This document shows positions 1 through 8,495 of a DNA stretch of 64,000 nt, piece after piece. Source of the stretch: Deltaproteobacteria bacterium (lineage in GTDB: Bacteria; Desulfobacterota; RBG-13-43-22); assembly GCA_016208255.1 (NCBI GenBank), contig JACQYK010000085.1:38996-102995 (forward strand). The letters are read 5' to 3'. The notes below the pieces were generated by a model. The model did not search any database. It saw only the letters and a program-made list of their open reading frames with translations, and was not told the origin of the DNA. Both the position numbers and the translations under genes were made by a program. How positions within the stretch are numbered: the stretch's first letter is position 1; every line of letters begins with the position of its first letter.

Positions 1-962
1 TTAAATTTGAAAAATTCCTTGGTGGTAATCAGCTGGGGCAGAATGGTAAAATCATTATAGGCCGTATAGGTTGCGTAGTAGGTCACCTCACCATTGGTAT
101 CGATAAATTTCACGAAGCGGGCGTCTTCAATACCTCGGCATTCGTTTTTCGAAAGAGGGAAAATAACCCGTTCGGAAATTCGATGATTGGGATGGAAGCT
201 TATTTCATAATTGGAATTGATCAGCCAGTACATAACCTCAAAGATTTTATTTTGGCTCGTAACCGGGAAAACCGGGGTTGCGCGAAGCGATTCAATTTTA
301 TTTTTTAATTCGTTATAGGTGAAAATTTCCGGCAACTGGCCAAGAAGATAAGCGGTTATCTCATTGCCGGCCCCCATTTCCAGAAGCTTCAGATCAAAGA
401 GATGTCGGTCGTAAGCCGAATCCAAATGGACCTCCGGTGTTTCGACGTAGTCGCTGGTCGGGTTGAAGAGAACCCTGTTGTCCGAGTCAAGAACACCGCT
501 GCGAAATACAATCGAGGAAAGATGACCTTCCCCGGTGGCCCGCAGGCTCATGATAAAGCGCAGGCTGCCCTGGTCCAGATGGGTTTGATCGGGATGAGGG
601 ACGATGGATGGATTAAAAAGGGCCGCCGATTCAATGGAGTACTCCATAGTAAAATAAGCCCCGATCAGAGCCCTTTTGTTCTCGCTAAGGACGGCTTCCC
701 GAGGAAGGTAATCAATGACCTCATTCAGGTGACGCGCAAAAACATGTTTGATATCTTTGTGTCGATCGGAAAAATCTATCAATATTTGGGCGAGAATGTC
801 TTCGGCTGTAGTCTCGGACAAATCCAAGATGCGTTGAATGATCTTAGGTATGCGATACTCTCCGTCCGGCAAATGAAGCCGGGTAATGACGCGTGAGGAG
901 TCTCCTAAAATTTTATTTCTTTTTCGTTTGACGATTAAATGGGATAGATGTTTTTGGATCAT
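1..962 (-). CDS. GH130-family glycoside phosphorylase/hydrolase, C-terminus beyond window
   Basis: The minus-strand frame is open from an ATG at 962 to the window edge, giving about 320 residues. A good ribosome site (AAGGAG) lies about 10 bases upstream. The C-terminal part seen contains ECRGIEDARFVKF followed by a TYTAYN-like segment, the signature of GH130 beta-mannoside phosphorylases and beta-1,2-mannosidases. The long helical N-terminal extension (residues 1 to about 210) fits the larger, roughly 480-500-residue GH130 subgroup. It is the last visible gene of the block formed with the second GH130 and two glycosyltransferases upstream, so cytoplasmic turnover of a mannose-containing glycan is the likely role; substrate is not readable. 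The plus-strand frame over it at 402-896 is a shadow. Confidence 0.85.
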   Translation of the reverse strand, partial: MIQKHLSHLIVKRKRNKILGDSSRVITRLHLPDGEYRIPKIIQRILDLSETTAEDILAQILIDFSDRHKDIKHVFARHLNEVIDYLPREAVLSENKRALIGAYFTMEYSIESAALFNPSIVPHPDQTHLDQGSLRFIMSLRATGEGHLSSIVFRSGVLDSDNRVLFNPTSDYVETPEVHLDSAYDRHLFDLKLLEMGAGNEITAYLLGQLPEIFTYNELKNKIESLRATPVFPVTSQNKIFEVMYWLINSNYEISFHPNHRISERVIFPLSKNECRGIEDARFVKFIDTNGEVTYYATYTAYNDFTILPQLITTKEFFKF

Positions 963-1035
963 TAAAAGAACTCCTTGATGGGGGTAGATTCTTACAAAGT
1001 ATCATCTAAGAATTTATCTCTCAAGTAAATACCGT

Positions 1036-1095
1036 TACGGGTTACTGGTTGCTCGTTTCTTGTTAAAACCAGGAACAAGCAACGAGCAACCAGTA
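1036..1095. repeat. Imperfect palindrome, copy 1
   Basis: The sequence ACTGGTTGCTCGTTTCTTGTT is followed after a short loop by its near reverse complement ending in GAGCAACCAGT. It lies between the two GH130 genes. A related palindrome starts at about 24793. It could form a stable RNA hairpin and affect the ratio of upstream to downstream transcript. Confidence 0.6.
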
Positions 1096-1110
1096 TATTC
1101 TTCATCTTGG

Positions 1111-2052
1111 TTACAGCGCCGCCCTGGACTGGGTGAGACATAACCGGACCAGGTCATCAATCACGGCCGTGCCGGCGCACAGGACGGTATCAGCGCCGCC
1201 CCAGTATATTTTTAGGGTCCCGTCCTTTTCCGGGACGGCGCCGCAGGTAAAAACAACATTGGGGACATAACCGCTCACTTCCCAGGGATCTTCGGGTTGC
1301 AGTATCCACTGATCGGAAACGCCGATGATTTTTCCCGGATCATCAAGGTCATGCAGAGCCACGCCCAGGCGATACACCGCACCGCCCATCGTCTTAAAGA
1401 CTCCATGGTAAATATGCAGCCAGCCTCGGTCGGTTTTGAAGGGCGGTGCGCCGGGCCCGATTTTCATTTCATCCCAGTGATAGGGAACCGGCTTCATAAT
1501 CACCTCTGAATCACCCCAGTGCACCAGGTCCGGGGAATAGGAAATCCAGATCGACCAGGGTGAAATTTCGGAATGCGGTCGGTCCAGACGAGCGTATCGT
1601 CCTTGGAATTTCACCGGGAAAATAACTACATTGCGAAGGTCGGCCTGGGTGATCAGGGCGACGCGCTCAATGCTTTCAAAATCTTTGGTCCGGGCCAGAC
1701 CGATGCGCACCCCGTGCCGGGAGTAGGCACTGTAGGTGAGAAAATATTCGTTCTCGATTGGATTGATTCGGAGGTCCTCGATTCCGAACTCCTCATAATC
1801 CGCAAAAATGGTGCCCGTGGCCGGGGCGAGAAAGGGTTCGGGGTGGACTATAAAGGAAAACCCATCCTCACTGTCGGCCCGGCCGATAATAGAGCGCCCG
1901 TTGTGCAAATGGGACCTGAACAGCATAATATAGCGGCCGTCGTGTTTGACCATACCGGCATTATGGACCGTGGCCACAGGGTAGGGGACATCCTCTTTGG
2001 TGAGAATGGGATTTTTTTTATAGCGCTTGATAAAGGGAGCTTGGGCCTTCAT
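1111..2052 (-). CDS. GH130-family protein (beta-mannoside phosphorylase-like)
   Basis: A protein of 313 residues, the usual length of compact GH130 enzymes, which cleave beta-mannosides by phosphorolysis or hydrolysis in a five-bladed beta-propeller. Family-like segments are visible: NPIL near residue 15, VHNAGMVKHDGRYIMLFR (about 29-46), EFGIEDLRINP (about 88-98) and FLTYSAYS (about 103-110). GPGAPPFKTDRGWLHIYHGV near residue 200 matches the conserved propeller core. The ATG lies 3 bases after the stop of the GT4 gene, so the two are co-transcribed and probably translationally coupled. No signal peptide, so cytoplasmic. Exact linkage specificity is not deducible. Confidence 0.85.
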   Translation of the reverse strand: MKAQAPFIKRYKKNPILTKEDVPYPVATVHNAGMVKHDGRYIMLFRSHLHNGRSIIGRADSEDGFSFIVHPEPFLAPATGTIFADYEEFGIEDLRINPIENEYFLTYSAYSRHGVRIGLARTKDFESIERVALITQADLRNVVIFPVKFQGRYARLDRPHSEISPWSIWISYSPDLVHWGDSEVIMKPVPYHWDEMKIGPGAPPFKTDRGWLHIYHGVFKTMGGAVYRLGVALHDLDDPGKIIGVSDQWILQPEDPWEVSGYVPNVVFTCGAVPEKDGTLKIYWGGADTVLCAGTAVIDDLVRLCLTQSRAAL

Positions 2053-2055
2053 GGT

Positions 2056-3081
2056 CTATTTCAGGATTCCTCTCTTTTCCAGAATGGTTTTATAAACCTG
2101 AATATATTCCTCCACCATACGATCGACGGTGAAGTGCTGTTCAACACAACGGCGACAGCAGGCGCGATCAATATCTTTTATCCGGGCCACCGCGTTTATG
2201 GCCTCCTCCACGGTTGAAACGAGAAAACCGTTTTTGCCGTCTTCGATCAATTCCCGCATGCTGCCCCGGTCAAAAGCAATTACCGGGGTACCGCAGGCCA
2301 AGGACTCGACCACCGACAGTCCGAAAGGCTCATCGAAATTGATGGGATGGAGTAGGGCGTAAGCCTGCTTAAGCAGCAGGTTTCGCTGAACCGGCCCGAC
2401 GCTGCCGACATAAACGGCGCCCTGCCCGTCCAAATGCGGTTCGACCTTTTGGTGATAATACGCTTCATCCTGAATGATTCCGGCCATGATCAGCTTTTTA
2501 TGGCAGGCCCTGGCGATTTCCAGGGCCTCTCCGGCTCCTTTATCAGGGTGAAGGCGGCCGAAAAAAAGAAGATAATCTTCCGGTTCAGGTTGAAAATCAA
2601 ACTGTTTCATATTGATGCCGTGATGGATGGTTTTGATATAGTCAAGATCCGGAGACCGGTCGGCATCGCTGATGGAAACATAAAATACTTTATGGTTATA
2701 TTTTTTATAAACAGGCAAAATCCCGGGTGATGAAAAGCCGTGAATAGTGGTAACGAAGGGGGTGGTGACCAGGCCGCTATAGGTCAAGGGCAAAAAATCA
2801 AAATGATTATGAATAATATCAAAATCATCCGCCTGCTCAAAGAGTTCCGAGATATGCAGGCACTCCCAGACTTTGGGCAGAAGGGAGGGATCTTCTTCAT
2901 AGCCCCGGGGGCAGACGGCCTGCAGCTTGCCACTTGTTTTCGAATCACCGGTGGCAAAGAGGGTAACCTCATAACCACGGGAGACCAGCCCCTCGGTTAA
3001 AAGGGAGACCACGCTTTCCCAGGGGCCGTAGTGCCGTGGGGGCGTGCGCCAGGCAATCGGTGACAGTATCCCAATGCGCAT
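2056..3081 (-). CDS. Glycosyltransferase family 4 (GT-B)
   Basis: A 341-residue GT4 protein. The N-terminus MRIGILSPIAWRTPP with the following GPWESVV segment is typical of a GT4 subgroup that acts on nucleotide-sugar donors. The C-terminal donor-binding half has FFGRLHPDKG (about residue 174) and the motif EPFGLSVVESLACGTPVIAF (about 252-271), which carries the conserved E-x7-E nucleotide-sugar site. There is no membrane segment. An AAAGGA ribosome site precedes the ATG at 3081. It sits 14 bases downstream of a second GT4 gene and directly upstream of GH130, pointing to synthesis and phosphorolysis of the same intracellular glycan (inference). Confidence 0.88.
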   Translation of the reverse strand: MRIGILSPIAWRTPPRHYGPWESVVSLLTEGLVSRGYEVTLFATGDSKTSGKLQAVCPRGYEEDPSLLPKVWECLHISELFEQADDFDIIHNHFDFLPLTYSGLVTTPFVTTIHGFSSPGILPVYKKYNHKVFYVSISDADRSPDLDYIKTIHHGINMKQFDFQPEPEDYLLFFGRLHPDKGAGEALEIARACHKKLIMAGIIQDEAYYHQKVEPHLDGQGAVYVGSVGPVQRNLLLKQAYALLHPINFDEPFGLSVVESLACGTPVIAFDRGSMRELIEDGKNGFLVSTVEEAINAVARIKDIDRACCRRCVEQHFTVDRMVEEYIQVYKTILEKRGILK

Positions 3082-3095
3082 AGAGAGTCCTTTAG

Positions 3096-5372
3096 CTAAC
3101 CGTTTGGCTGAAGGGTGTTCTCAGCCAGGCGCAGTTCCAATAAGGTCTGAAGAAAGGCGAGGGTCGATTCCGCGCCTTGATTTTCATTGGGGCGGTCGGG
3201 ATGGAGGCCGTCCCGGCAACCTCCCGTGGTCGGGTCATAAACGGGCAGGTTCAAGTCGTTGCGCCCGAGAAACCAGTCGAAGGCCCGGCGGGCCTCCTTG
3301 TGCCAGCGTTCGTCCCCGGTACTCCGAAAGGCTTCGAGGCAGGCCGAGGCCATGGTTTGCGCCTCGACCGGTTGTTGATCGAACCGGGCCCGTTCACCGC
3401 CGCGCTGATAAAAGCCATTGGATCCGATGGGGACAAAATGCCCCCCAGCCGCGTCAGCCCGCTGCAAGTCGGCCAGCCACTGGAGCGACTCCAATCCGGC
3501 CTCAGTCATGGTATTATTTGGGATCCACTGGCCGGACATGAGCAGGGCCTGTGGCAGCACGGCGTTGCAATAGGTCAACCCGGCCTCATTCCAGCACCAT
3601 TCATCGGAACGGCAGTTTTTATAGGAAGTGAGCAATCGACCGGCCAATTCATCGCGAACCTGGTTAGCCCTGCGGTCCCCTTCAAAACGCCTGAGATACT
3701 CATGGATACCAATGAGGGCGAAGGCCCAGGCCCGGGGGCTGGTGGTCTTGAGAATAGCCGGCAAGGCTTGCTCAAATACCCAGCCGGCCATACTCTGGAG
3801 GGCCGGCGTGTTGGAGCGACCCAGGACGGTGCCCAAGGACCACAAGGTGCGGCCATGGCTGTCGTCGGAGCCGCTTTTTTCCAACCAATTACGCTGGTAA
3901 TCCATAAAATTCCGAAATCGCCCGGTCTCCGTATTGAAGGCATAGCCGATGAAAGCGAGATAACGGGAAGCCAGTTTGAAGGCCTCGCCGTTGCCCAGTT
4001 CCTCCAAAAGAGTGCTGACGATCAGGGCCCGGGCGTTGTCGTCGATACTGTAACCCTCCCGATAGTTGGGTATCGTGAAAGTTGCGTGTTGCAACATGCC
4101 GGTGTCGTCCGTCATGAGGTATAAATGATCGAGTTTGAGAGGGGGAAGTTCACCAGGACGTTTATCGAGCGGTTTGACGGCGAAGCCCAACGGGGTGAAA
4201 TGACGGCGTTCGTCCCTGGCTCGTTTAAAACTCTCCATGTAGCTTCGGGCCACGATAGGCCAGACCATCGCCCGCCCGAACAGATAAGCCCGTTTGCGCA
4301 TGGCGTGGCGTTTAGGTTCGTGGTCCAACAGGTCAATCACTTTCTCAGCCAGGGCCGCCGGATCGTGAAACGGGACTAAGGTCCCCCGTTTTTCGGCCAG
4401 CAGCTCTTCGGCATACCAGTAGGGCGTCGAAATCACGGCCTTGCCCGCTCCCAGGGTGTAGGCCAGGGTACCCGAGGTGATCTGGGCCTCGTTGAGATAA
4501 GGGGTGATGTAAATGTCCGCCGCGCCGATAAACTCAACCAGTTCTTCCAAGCTGACAAAGCGGTTATAAAAGATAACCTGACCCTCCACCCCTTTCTCCT
4601 GGGCCAGCCATTGCAGGGACAGCCGGTAGGATTCGCCTTCGTTTCGTACGACATGGGGATGGGTGGCACCCAGGATGATATAGACCACATTCGGATGGCG
4701 GGCCAAAATAGCGGGCAGAGCGGCAATAACCGTTTCGATCCCTTTATTCGCGGAGAGCAAACCAAAACTGAGCAAGACGGTTTTCCCTTCAACGCCAAAA
4801 AGGTCTTTGTGGAAGCTGGGGTCCATAAAGGGCACATCAGGGATGCCATGGGGGATAAAATCAATTTTCTCCGGCGGGACCCCATAGATCTTTTTTAAGA
4901 ATTCCCGGCCGCGCTCACTCATAACTACCAACCGATCGGACAGGGCCGAGACTTCTTCCAACACCCGTTGCTGATCGGGGTCGGGATCATGCAGAATGGT
5001 ATGGAAAGTGGTAACGATCGGCATGCGCAATTCTCGAAGAAGGGCCAGGATGTGACTGCCGGCCCGTCCGCCGAAAATGCCATATTCGTGCTGCAAACAG
5101 ATGAGGTCCACGCTGTTGATATTCAGGAAGTCGGCGGCGCGGCGGTAGGAATCAATATCCTTCTCGGCCAGTTCAAAGCGAACGCGGGCCGGGTAGGGGT
5201 AACCGGCCTCTGTATCGTTGACGGGCAGGGCAATGCAGGTCGTGCCTTGGTATTCGGAGGCAATGGCCTCACATAAATCGGTGGTAAAGGTGGCGATCCC
5301 GCACTGGCGCGGCAGGTAGTTGCCGATGAATCCGATACGGTTGATGTTTGAATGGGTCGAGCCGTTTTCCAT
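3096..5372 (-). CDS. GT4 glycosyltransferase with C-terminal alpha-helical (glycosidase-like) domain
   Basis: About 758 residues from the ATG at 5372, chosen over the upstream ATG at 5420 because AAAGGA lies at the right distance and family similarity begins just after (IGFIGNYLPRQCGIATFTTD). Residues 1 to about 390 form a GT-B glycosyltransferase: SFGLLSANKGIETVI and YLNEAQITSGTLAYTLGAGK. Residues from about 420 to 750 resemble an (alpha/alpha)6 barrel of the kind found in glycoside hydrolases and epimerases (DNARALIV, DDSHGRTLWSLG, and NENQGAESTLAFLQTLLELR near the end). The fused architecture recurs beside GH130 genes in other bacteria, as far as I recall. It is the first large gene of the operon running to the left. 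Confidence 0.82.
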   Translation of the reverse strand: MENGSTHSNINRIGFIGNYLPRQCGIATFTTDLCEAIASEYQGTTCIALPVNDTEAGYPYPARVRFELAEKDIDSYRRAADFLNINSVDLICLQHEYGIFGGRAGSHILALLRELRMPIVTTFHTILHDPDPDQQRVLEEVSALSDRLVVMSERGREFLKKIYGVPPEKIDFIPHGIPDVPFMDPSFHKDLFGVEGKTVLLSFGLLSANKGIETVIAALPAILARHPNVVYIILGATHPHVVRNEGESYRLSLQWLAQEKGVEGQVIFYNRFVSLEELVEFIGAADIYITPYLNEAQITSGTLAYTLGAGKAVISTPYWYAEELLAEKRGTLVPFHDPAALAEKVIDLLDHEPKRHAMRKRAYLFGRAMVWPIVARSYMESFKRARDERRHFTPLGFAVKPLDKRPGELPPLKLDHLYLMTDDTGMLQHATFTIPNYREGYSIDDNARALIVSTLLEELGNGEAFKLASRYLAFIGYAFNTETGRFRNFMDYQRNWLEKSGSDDSHGRTLWSLGTVLGRSNTPALQSMAGWVFEQALPAILKTTSPRAWAFALIGIHEYLRRFEGDRRANQVRDELAGRLLTSYKNCRSDEWCWNEAGLTYCNAVLPQALLMSGQWIPNNTMTEAGLESLQWLADLQRADAAGGHFVPIGSNGFYQRGGERARFDQQPVEAQTMASACLEAFRSTGDERWHKEARRAFDWFLGRNDLNLPVYDPTTGGCRDGLHPDRPNENQGAESTLAFLQTLLELRLAENTLQPNG

Positions 5373-5424
5373 GACCAATATTTCCTTTATGAATGATTGA
5401 CGGGGCTGACCCGCGGCCATAAGT

Positions 5425-5574
5425 CTACAATCGTTTTCGGCCCTGAAAAACTTGGATCAATATTACGACGATGGCGATGACCAGCAGGATATGAACGACC
5501 CCGCCCATCGTGTAACCGCTGATTAACCCCAGAAGCCACAAAATTAAGAGGATCACAAATATGGTCCAAAGCAT
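5425..5574 (-). CDS. Lmo0937-family small membrane protein
   Basis: A 49-residue reading frame, MLWTIFVILLILWLLG onward, ending in QGRKRL. It has two hydrophobic segments (about residues 3-18 and 26-41) separated by GYTMGG, matching the Lmo0937/DUF5670 family of tiny membrane proteins. AAAGGAGG lies 6-7 bases before the ATG. Function is unknown; relatives are often linked to envelope or general stress. It precedes the glycosyltransferase genes by about 50 bases and follows the other stress-type small genes. Confidence 0.85.
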   Translation of the reverse strand: MLWTIFVILLILWLLGLISGYTMGGVVHILLVIAIVVILIQVFQGRKRL

Positions 5575-5635
5575 TGATGCCTCCTTTCCAGCAACCTAAG
5601 TGCCTATCTTTTATAAGGGGTCAATGGGCCAAGCA

Positions 5636-6344
5636 TTACTTCTTTTTCTTGAAAGGACTTTTGATAACAACCTTTATGCCGCCGATGGTGCCGGTAACTG
5701 CTTTCCGAATGGCCGCACCGGTTTCACCGCCAATTTTCTGAGCTGCCTCAATGGCCCCTGTTGCTGCTGCCGAAGCTGCCTCTTCTGCTGATACGCCGAT
5801 CTCTTTCGCTGCCTCAATAGCCCCCAGCACGGCATTTTTGGCTACGGAAGCCACGTCCCCGCCAAATTCCGAAGCCCCCAGCACCAGCCCTTTAGAGGTG
5901 TCCACCCTGTGCTGCTTCTGCCGCAGCTTCTTCCGCTGATCCGGCAATATCCCTCGTCCCCTTTATGGCTCCGACAACAACACTCTTGGTTACGGAGGCG
6001 ATGTCACCACCAATCTTTGAGGTCCCTTTTACCGCCCCTCGGACAGTTTCCCTGATGACGGCGGTGGAAAAAGAACCTGCCTCATGAACTCCCCTGATGA
6101 TACCGACTATCGAATTCCTGGTAACGGTTGTCAAATCCGCTCCAACCTCTCCGGCAGCTTTAATGGCCCCCGTCATGGTTCCGGCTACAACGGAGGTTAT
6201 TCCCGTTCCGACGTCTTTCACTCCTTCCAGGGCTTTTGTTACCGTGGCACTCACCACATCGACTATTCCCACTGCAGCTTCCCTGGATTCCTTTAAAACC
6301 CCGACGACGCTATTTTTTATCGTCTCTCCAATATTTTTTACCAT
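5636..6344 (-). pseudogene. Ala/Gly/Val-rich helical repeat protein, one frameshift
   Basis: Two overlapping minus frames (6344-5892 and 5947-5636) join into one protein of about 235 residues if one G is removed from the GGG at plus 5905-5907. It is built of degenerate units of about 33 residues of the form G-D-x-x-(S/T)-V-(T/A)-(K/R)-x-x-V-x-G-A-I-(K/R)-G, such as IGGDIASVTKSVVVGAIKG and FGGDVASVAKNAVLGAIEA, and ends with a lysine tail (KSPFKKKK). The repeat continues across the break in phase, which shows a real frameshift or a sequencing error rather than two genes. AAGGAG precedes the ATG at 6344. The amphipathic helices suggest membrane-surface or LEA-like behaviour, which is inference. 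It lies between DUF883 and Lmo0937 genes. Confidence 0.75.
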
Positions 6345-6407
6345 GGGACCGTCTCCTTTTTCATCTGTCCTTAATTTATTAAATCAACCCTAACGTCCCG
6401 CACTGCC

Positions 6408-6797
6408 CTATGGCCTTGACTGACCGGTTTTTCCCTCCTCTATGGCGGTCTGCCCCAATCGGATAGCCAGAATACCCACAACTAATCCGGTTATAGCCGC
6501 CATTCCCAGGACCATCCAGGTATTGGCCCGAACGTAGTCCTTCGTAGCTTTGGCGGCCGATCGGGTCCTGGCAGCTACCGCTTCTTCCTCCTCGGTGAGC
6601 CAGTCATTGGCGGCTTTTAGCGATTTCTTCGCCTTGCTTTGCACTGCACTAATCCATTCCCTGGTCTGATCCGAAGCGGCCTTTTTCAGTAATCCTTCCG
6701 CATCGTTGACCACGGTCTTAAGATCCTCCATTAGTTTTTTCATGGTGATTTGTTCGACCTCACCCATTGTTTCCGTTTCCGGCCTGGTCATACTCAT
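6408..6797 (-). CDS. DUF883 (ElaB/YqjD-like) membrane-anchored protein
   Basis: The start at 6797 is chosen because AAGGAG lies 7 bases upstream; an in-frame ATG at 6854 has none. The 129-residue product has a charged helical body (KKLMEDLKTVVNDAEGLLKKAA), a second helix, and one C-terminal membrane segment (WMVLGMAAITGLVVGILAI), the layout of ElaB/YqjD/DUF883 proteins that tether ribosomes or respond to stress in enterics. It begins the run of three small minus-strand genes leading into the glycan operon. Confidence 0.85.
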   Translation of the reverse strand: MSMTRPETETMGEVEQITMKKLMEDLKTVVNDAEGLLKKAASDQTREWISAVQSKAKKSLKAANDWLTEEEEAVAARTRSAAKATKDYVRANTWMVLGMAAITGLVVGILAIRLGQTAIEEGKTGQSRP

Positions 6798-6893
6798 ACG
6801 ACAACTCCTTCCATTATAAATATAAAAATGCTGATTATTTTCCCGATTAATCACCTAAGTCAGCCGGAAAGGTCTTTTCCGGATGAGAACTAT

Positions 6894-8438
6894 TTATTTC
6901 CATCCTTCCCCTTTTCCCTCCCGGATCAGGTCGATCCCGAAGTTTAATCCAAATGTTTTTCGGAAATGGAATCCATAAATCGAATAGGTTATGGCCAGGG
7001 GCAAAAGCTGCGGCCGTTTGAATAAAGACCAAAAAAGAAGTTTCCAGTAATAAACCCGGCCATTATCCTTTATTCCCAATAATACAAAGGTCTTGAATGG
7101 GGCGATCAGATACAAAAAATGCCAGCGGAGGTACCCGATATGGAAGTGTATTTTTTTCTTTTCCGGAGGCCGATAGTCCTTTAAATATCCCTTCACCCGC
7201 TCATAGTAGGATCGGGGAGAATAGACTCCGTGAACTATTTTTCTGTATCCCTCGGCCAGTCTTTCGTAACCCATTTTGGGGATGATATTGGTTGAAAAAT
7301 CGGTATTGTCGCCGCTGACCTCTTTCAACAACCGGCCTTCTTTTTGAAGCCGCTCGTAAAGTCGGCTACCAAGCGGGGCATTAAGCATACCGACCATAGC
7401 CGTAATAATTTTACTTTTTTGAATGAACTCGATCTGCCGTTCAAATATTTCAGGAGAATCATTGTCAAATCCGACGATGAAGCCTCCGCGCACGTTTAAA
7501 CCGGAACTTTGAATTTTTTCCACACTGCTGATGAGATCACGATTTCTGTTCTGAGATTTGTGGCATTCCTTTAATGCCTGATCGTCCGGGGTCTCAATGC
7601 CGACAAAAACGTTATCAAAGCCGGTCCGGGTCATCAGTCTTATCAATTCGTCATCATCAGCCAGATCTATGGACACTTCCGTAGCAAAATTAAAAGGGTA
7701 CCTCCTTTTTTTCATCCAGTCGTTCATGGCCGGCAAGACCTCTTCCTTAAGTTTTTTCTTATTACCTATGAAATTATCATCCACAAAGAAGACGCCGCCC
7801 CTCCAGCCCAGCGAGTAGAGCGTCTCTAATTCATCCAGTACCTGACTTACGCTTTTGGTTCGGGCCCGGTGACCGAAAAGGGTGGTGATATCACAAAATT
7901 CACAACTGAAGGGACAGCCCCGGGAATATTGTATATTCATGGCCACATATCTTTTCATCTCAAGCAGTTTCCAGAGAGGAATCGGGGTATTTTCTAAATT
8001 CGGAAATGATTTGGAGGTATAAAGATGTTCGGCTTGGCCATTTCCCCAATCCTTTAAAAAAAGTGGGAGGGTTGTCTCGGCTTCATTGAGCACCAAATGA
8101 TCCACATCCGAAAAATCTTCCCAGGCGGCGGTAAAAAGGGGTCCACCGGCTACAATTTTAACGCCTGCTTTCTTACACCTGGAAATAACCTCTCGGGCTG
8201 ATTTTTTTTGAACCGTCATGGCACTGATAAAAACATAATCGGCCCACTGAAGGTCCTGGTCCTTTAAATCAGACACGTTCATATCGACCAGCCTTTTTTC
8301 CCATTCTTCAGGAAGCATGGCGGCCACCGTGAGCAAGCCCAGCGGCGGATGAACGGCCCTTTTCGATATGAAGGACAGGGCATGCTTGAAACTCCAGAAG
8401 GTATCCGGGTACTTCGGGTAGACCATAAGCACTTTCAT
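6894..8438 (-). CDS. B12-binding-domain radical SAM protein (DUF4070 type)
   Basis: A 514-residue protein with an N-terminal Rossmann-like B12-binding domain (about residues 1-130; VDMNVSDL, IVAGGPLFT) and a radical SAM core with the cluster motif C175-x3-C179-x2-C182 (GCPFSCEFCD). FFVDDNFIGN and VFVGIETPDD are typical of the BchE/HpnJ/HpnP-like class. The C-terminal 130 residues match the DUF4070 tail. Such enzymes carry out methylations, ring formation or rearrangements on lipids and cofactors; the substrate cannot be read here. The stop is 97 bases before the DUF883 start, on the same strand as ftsH. Confidence 0.88.
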   Translation of the reverse strand: MKVLMVYPKYPDTFWSFKHALSFISKRAVHPPLGLLTVAAMLPEEWEKRLVDMNVSDLKDQDLQWADYVFISAMTVQKKSAREVISRCKKAGVKIVAGGPLFTAAWEDFSDVDHLVLNEAETTLPLFLKDWGNGQAEHLYTSKSFPNLENTPIPLWKLLEMKRYVAMNIQYSRGCPFSCEFCDITTLFGHRARTKSVSQVLDELETLYSLGWRGGVFFVDDNFIGNKKKLKEEVLPAMNDWMKKRRYPFNFATEVSIDLADDDELIRLMTRTGFDNVFVGIETPDDQALKECHKSQNRNRDLISSVEKIQSSGLNVRGGFIVGFDNDSPEIFERQIEFIQKSKIITAMVGMLNAPLGSRLYERLQKEGRLLKEVSGDNTDFSTNIIPKMGYERLAEGYRKIVHGVYSPRSYYERVKGYLKDYRPPEKKKIHFHIGYLRWHFLYLIAPFKTFVLLGIKDNGRVYYWKLLFWSLFKRPQLLPLAITYSIYGFHFRKTFGLNFGIDLIREGKGEGWK

Positions 8439-8495
8439 TGTTTTTTCCTTTGATTGCTAGGAATGGATTTTCCCCAAGGGGATTTATGTCGGTGA

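Noticed and set aside
402-896. Plus-strand open frame of 164 codons near the left edge
   Set aside because: It lies antisense to the GH130 gene whose frame is open across 1-962 with a ribosome site and family motifs.
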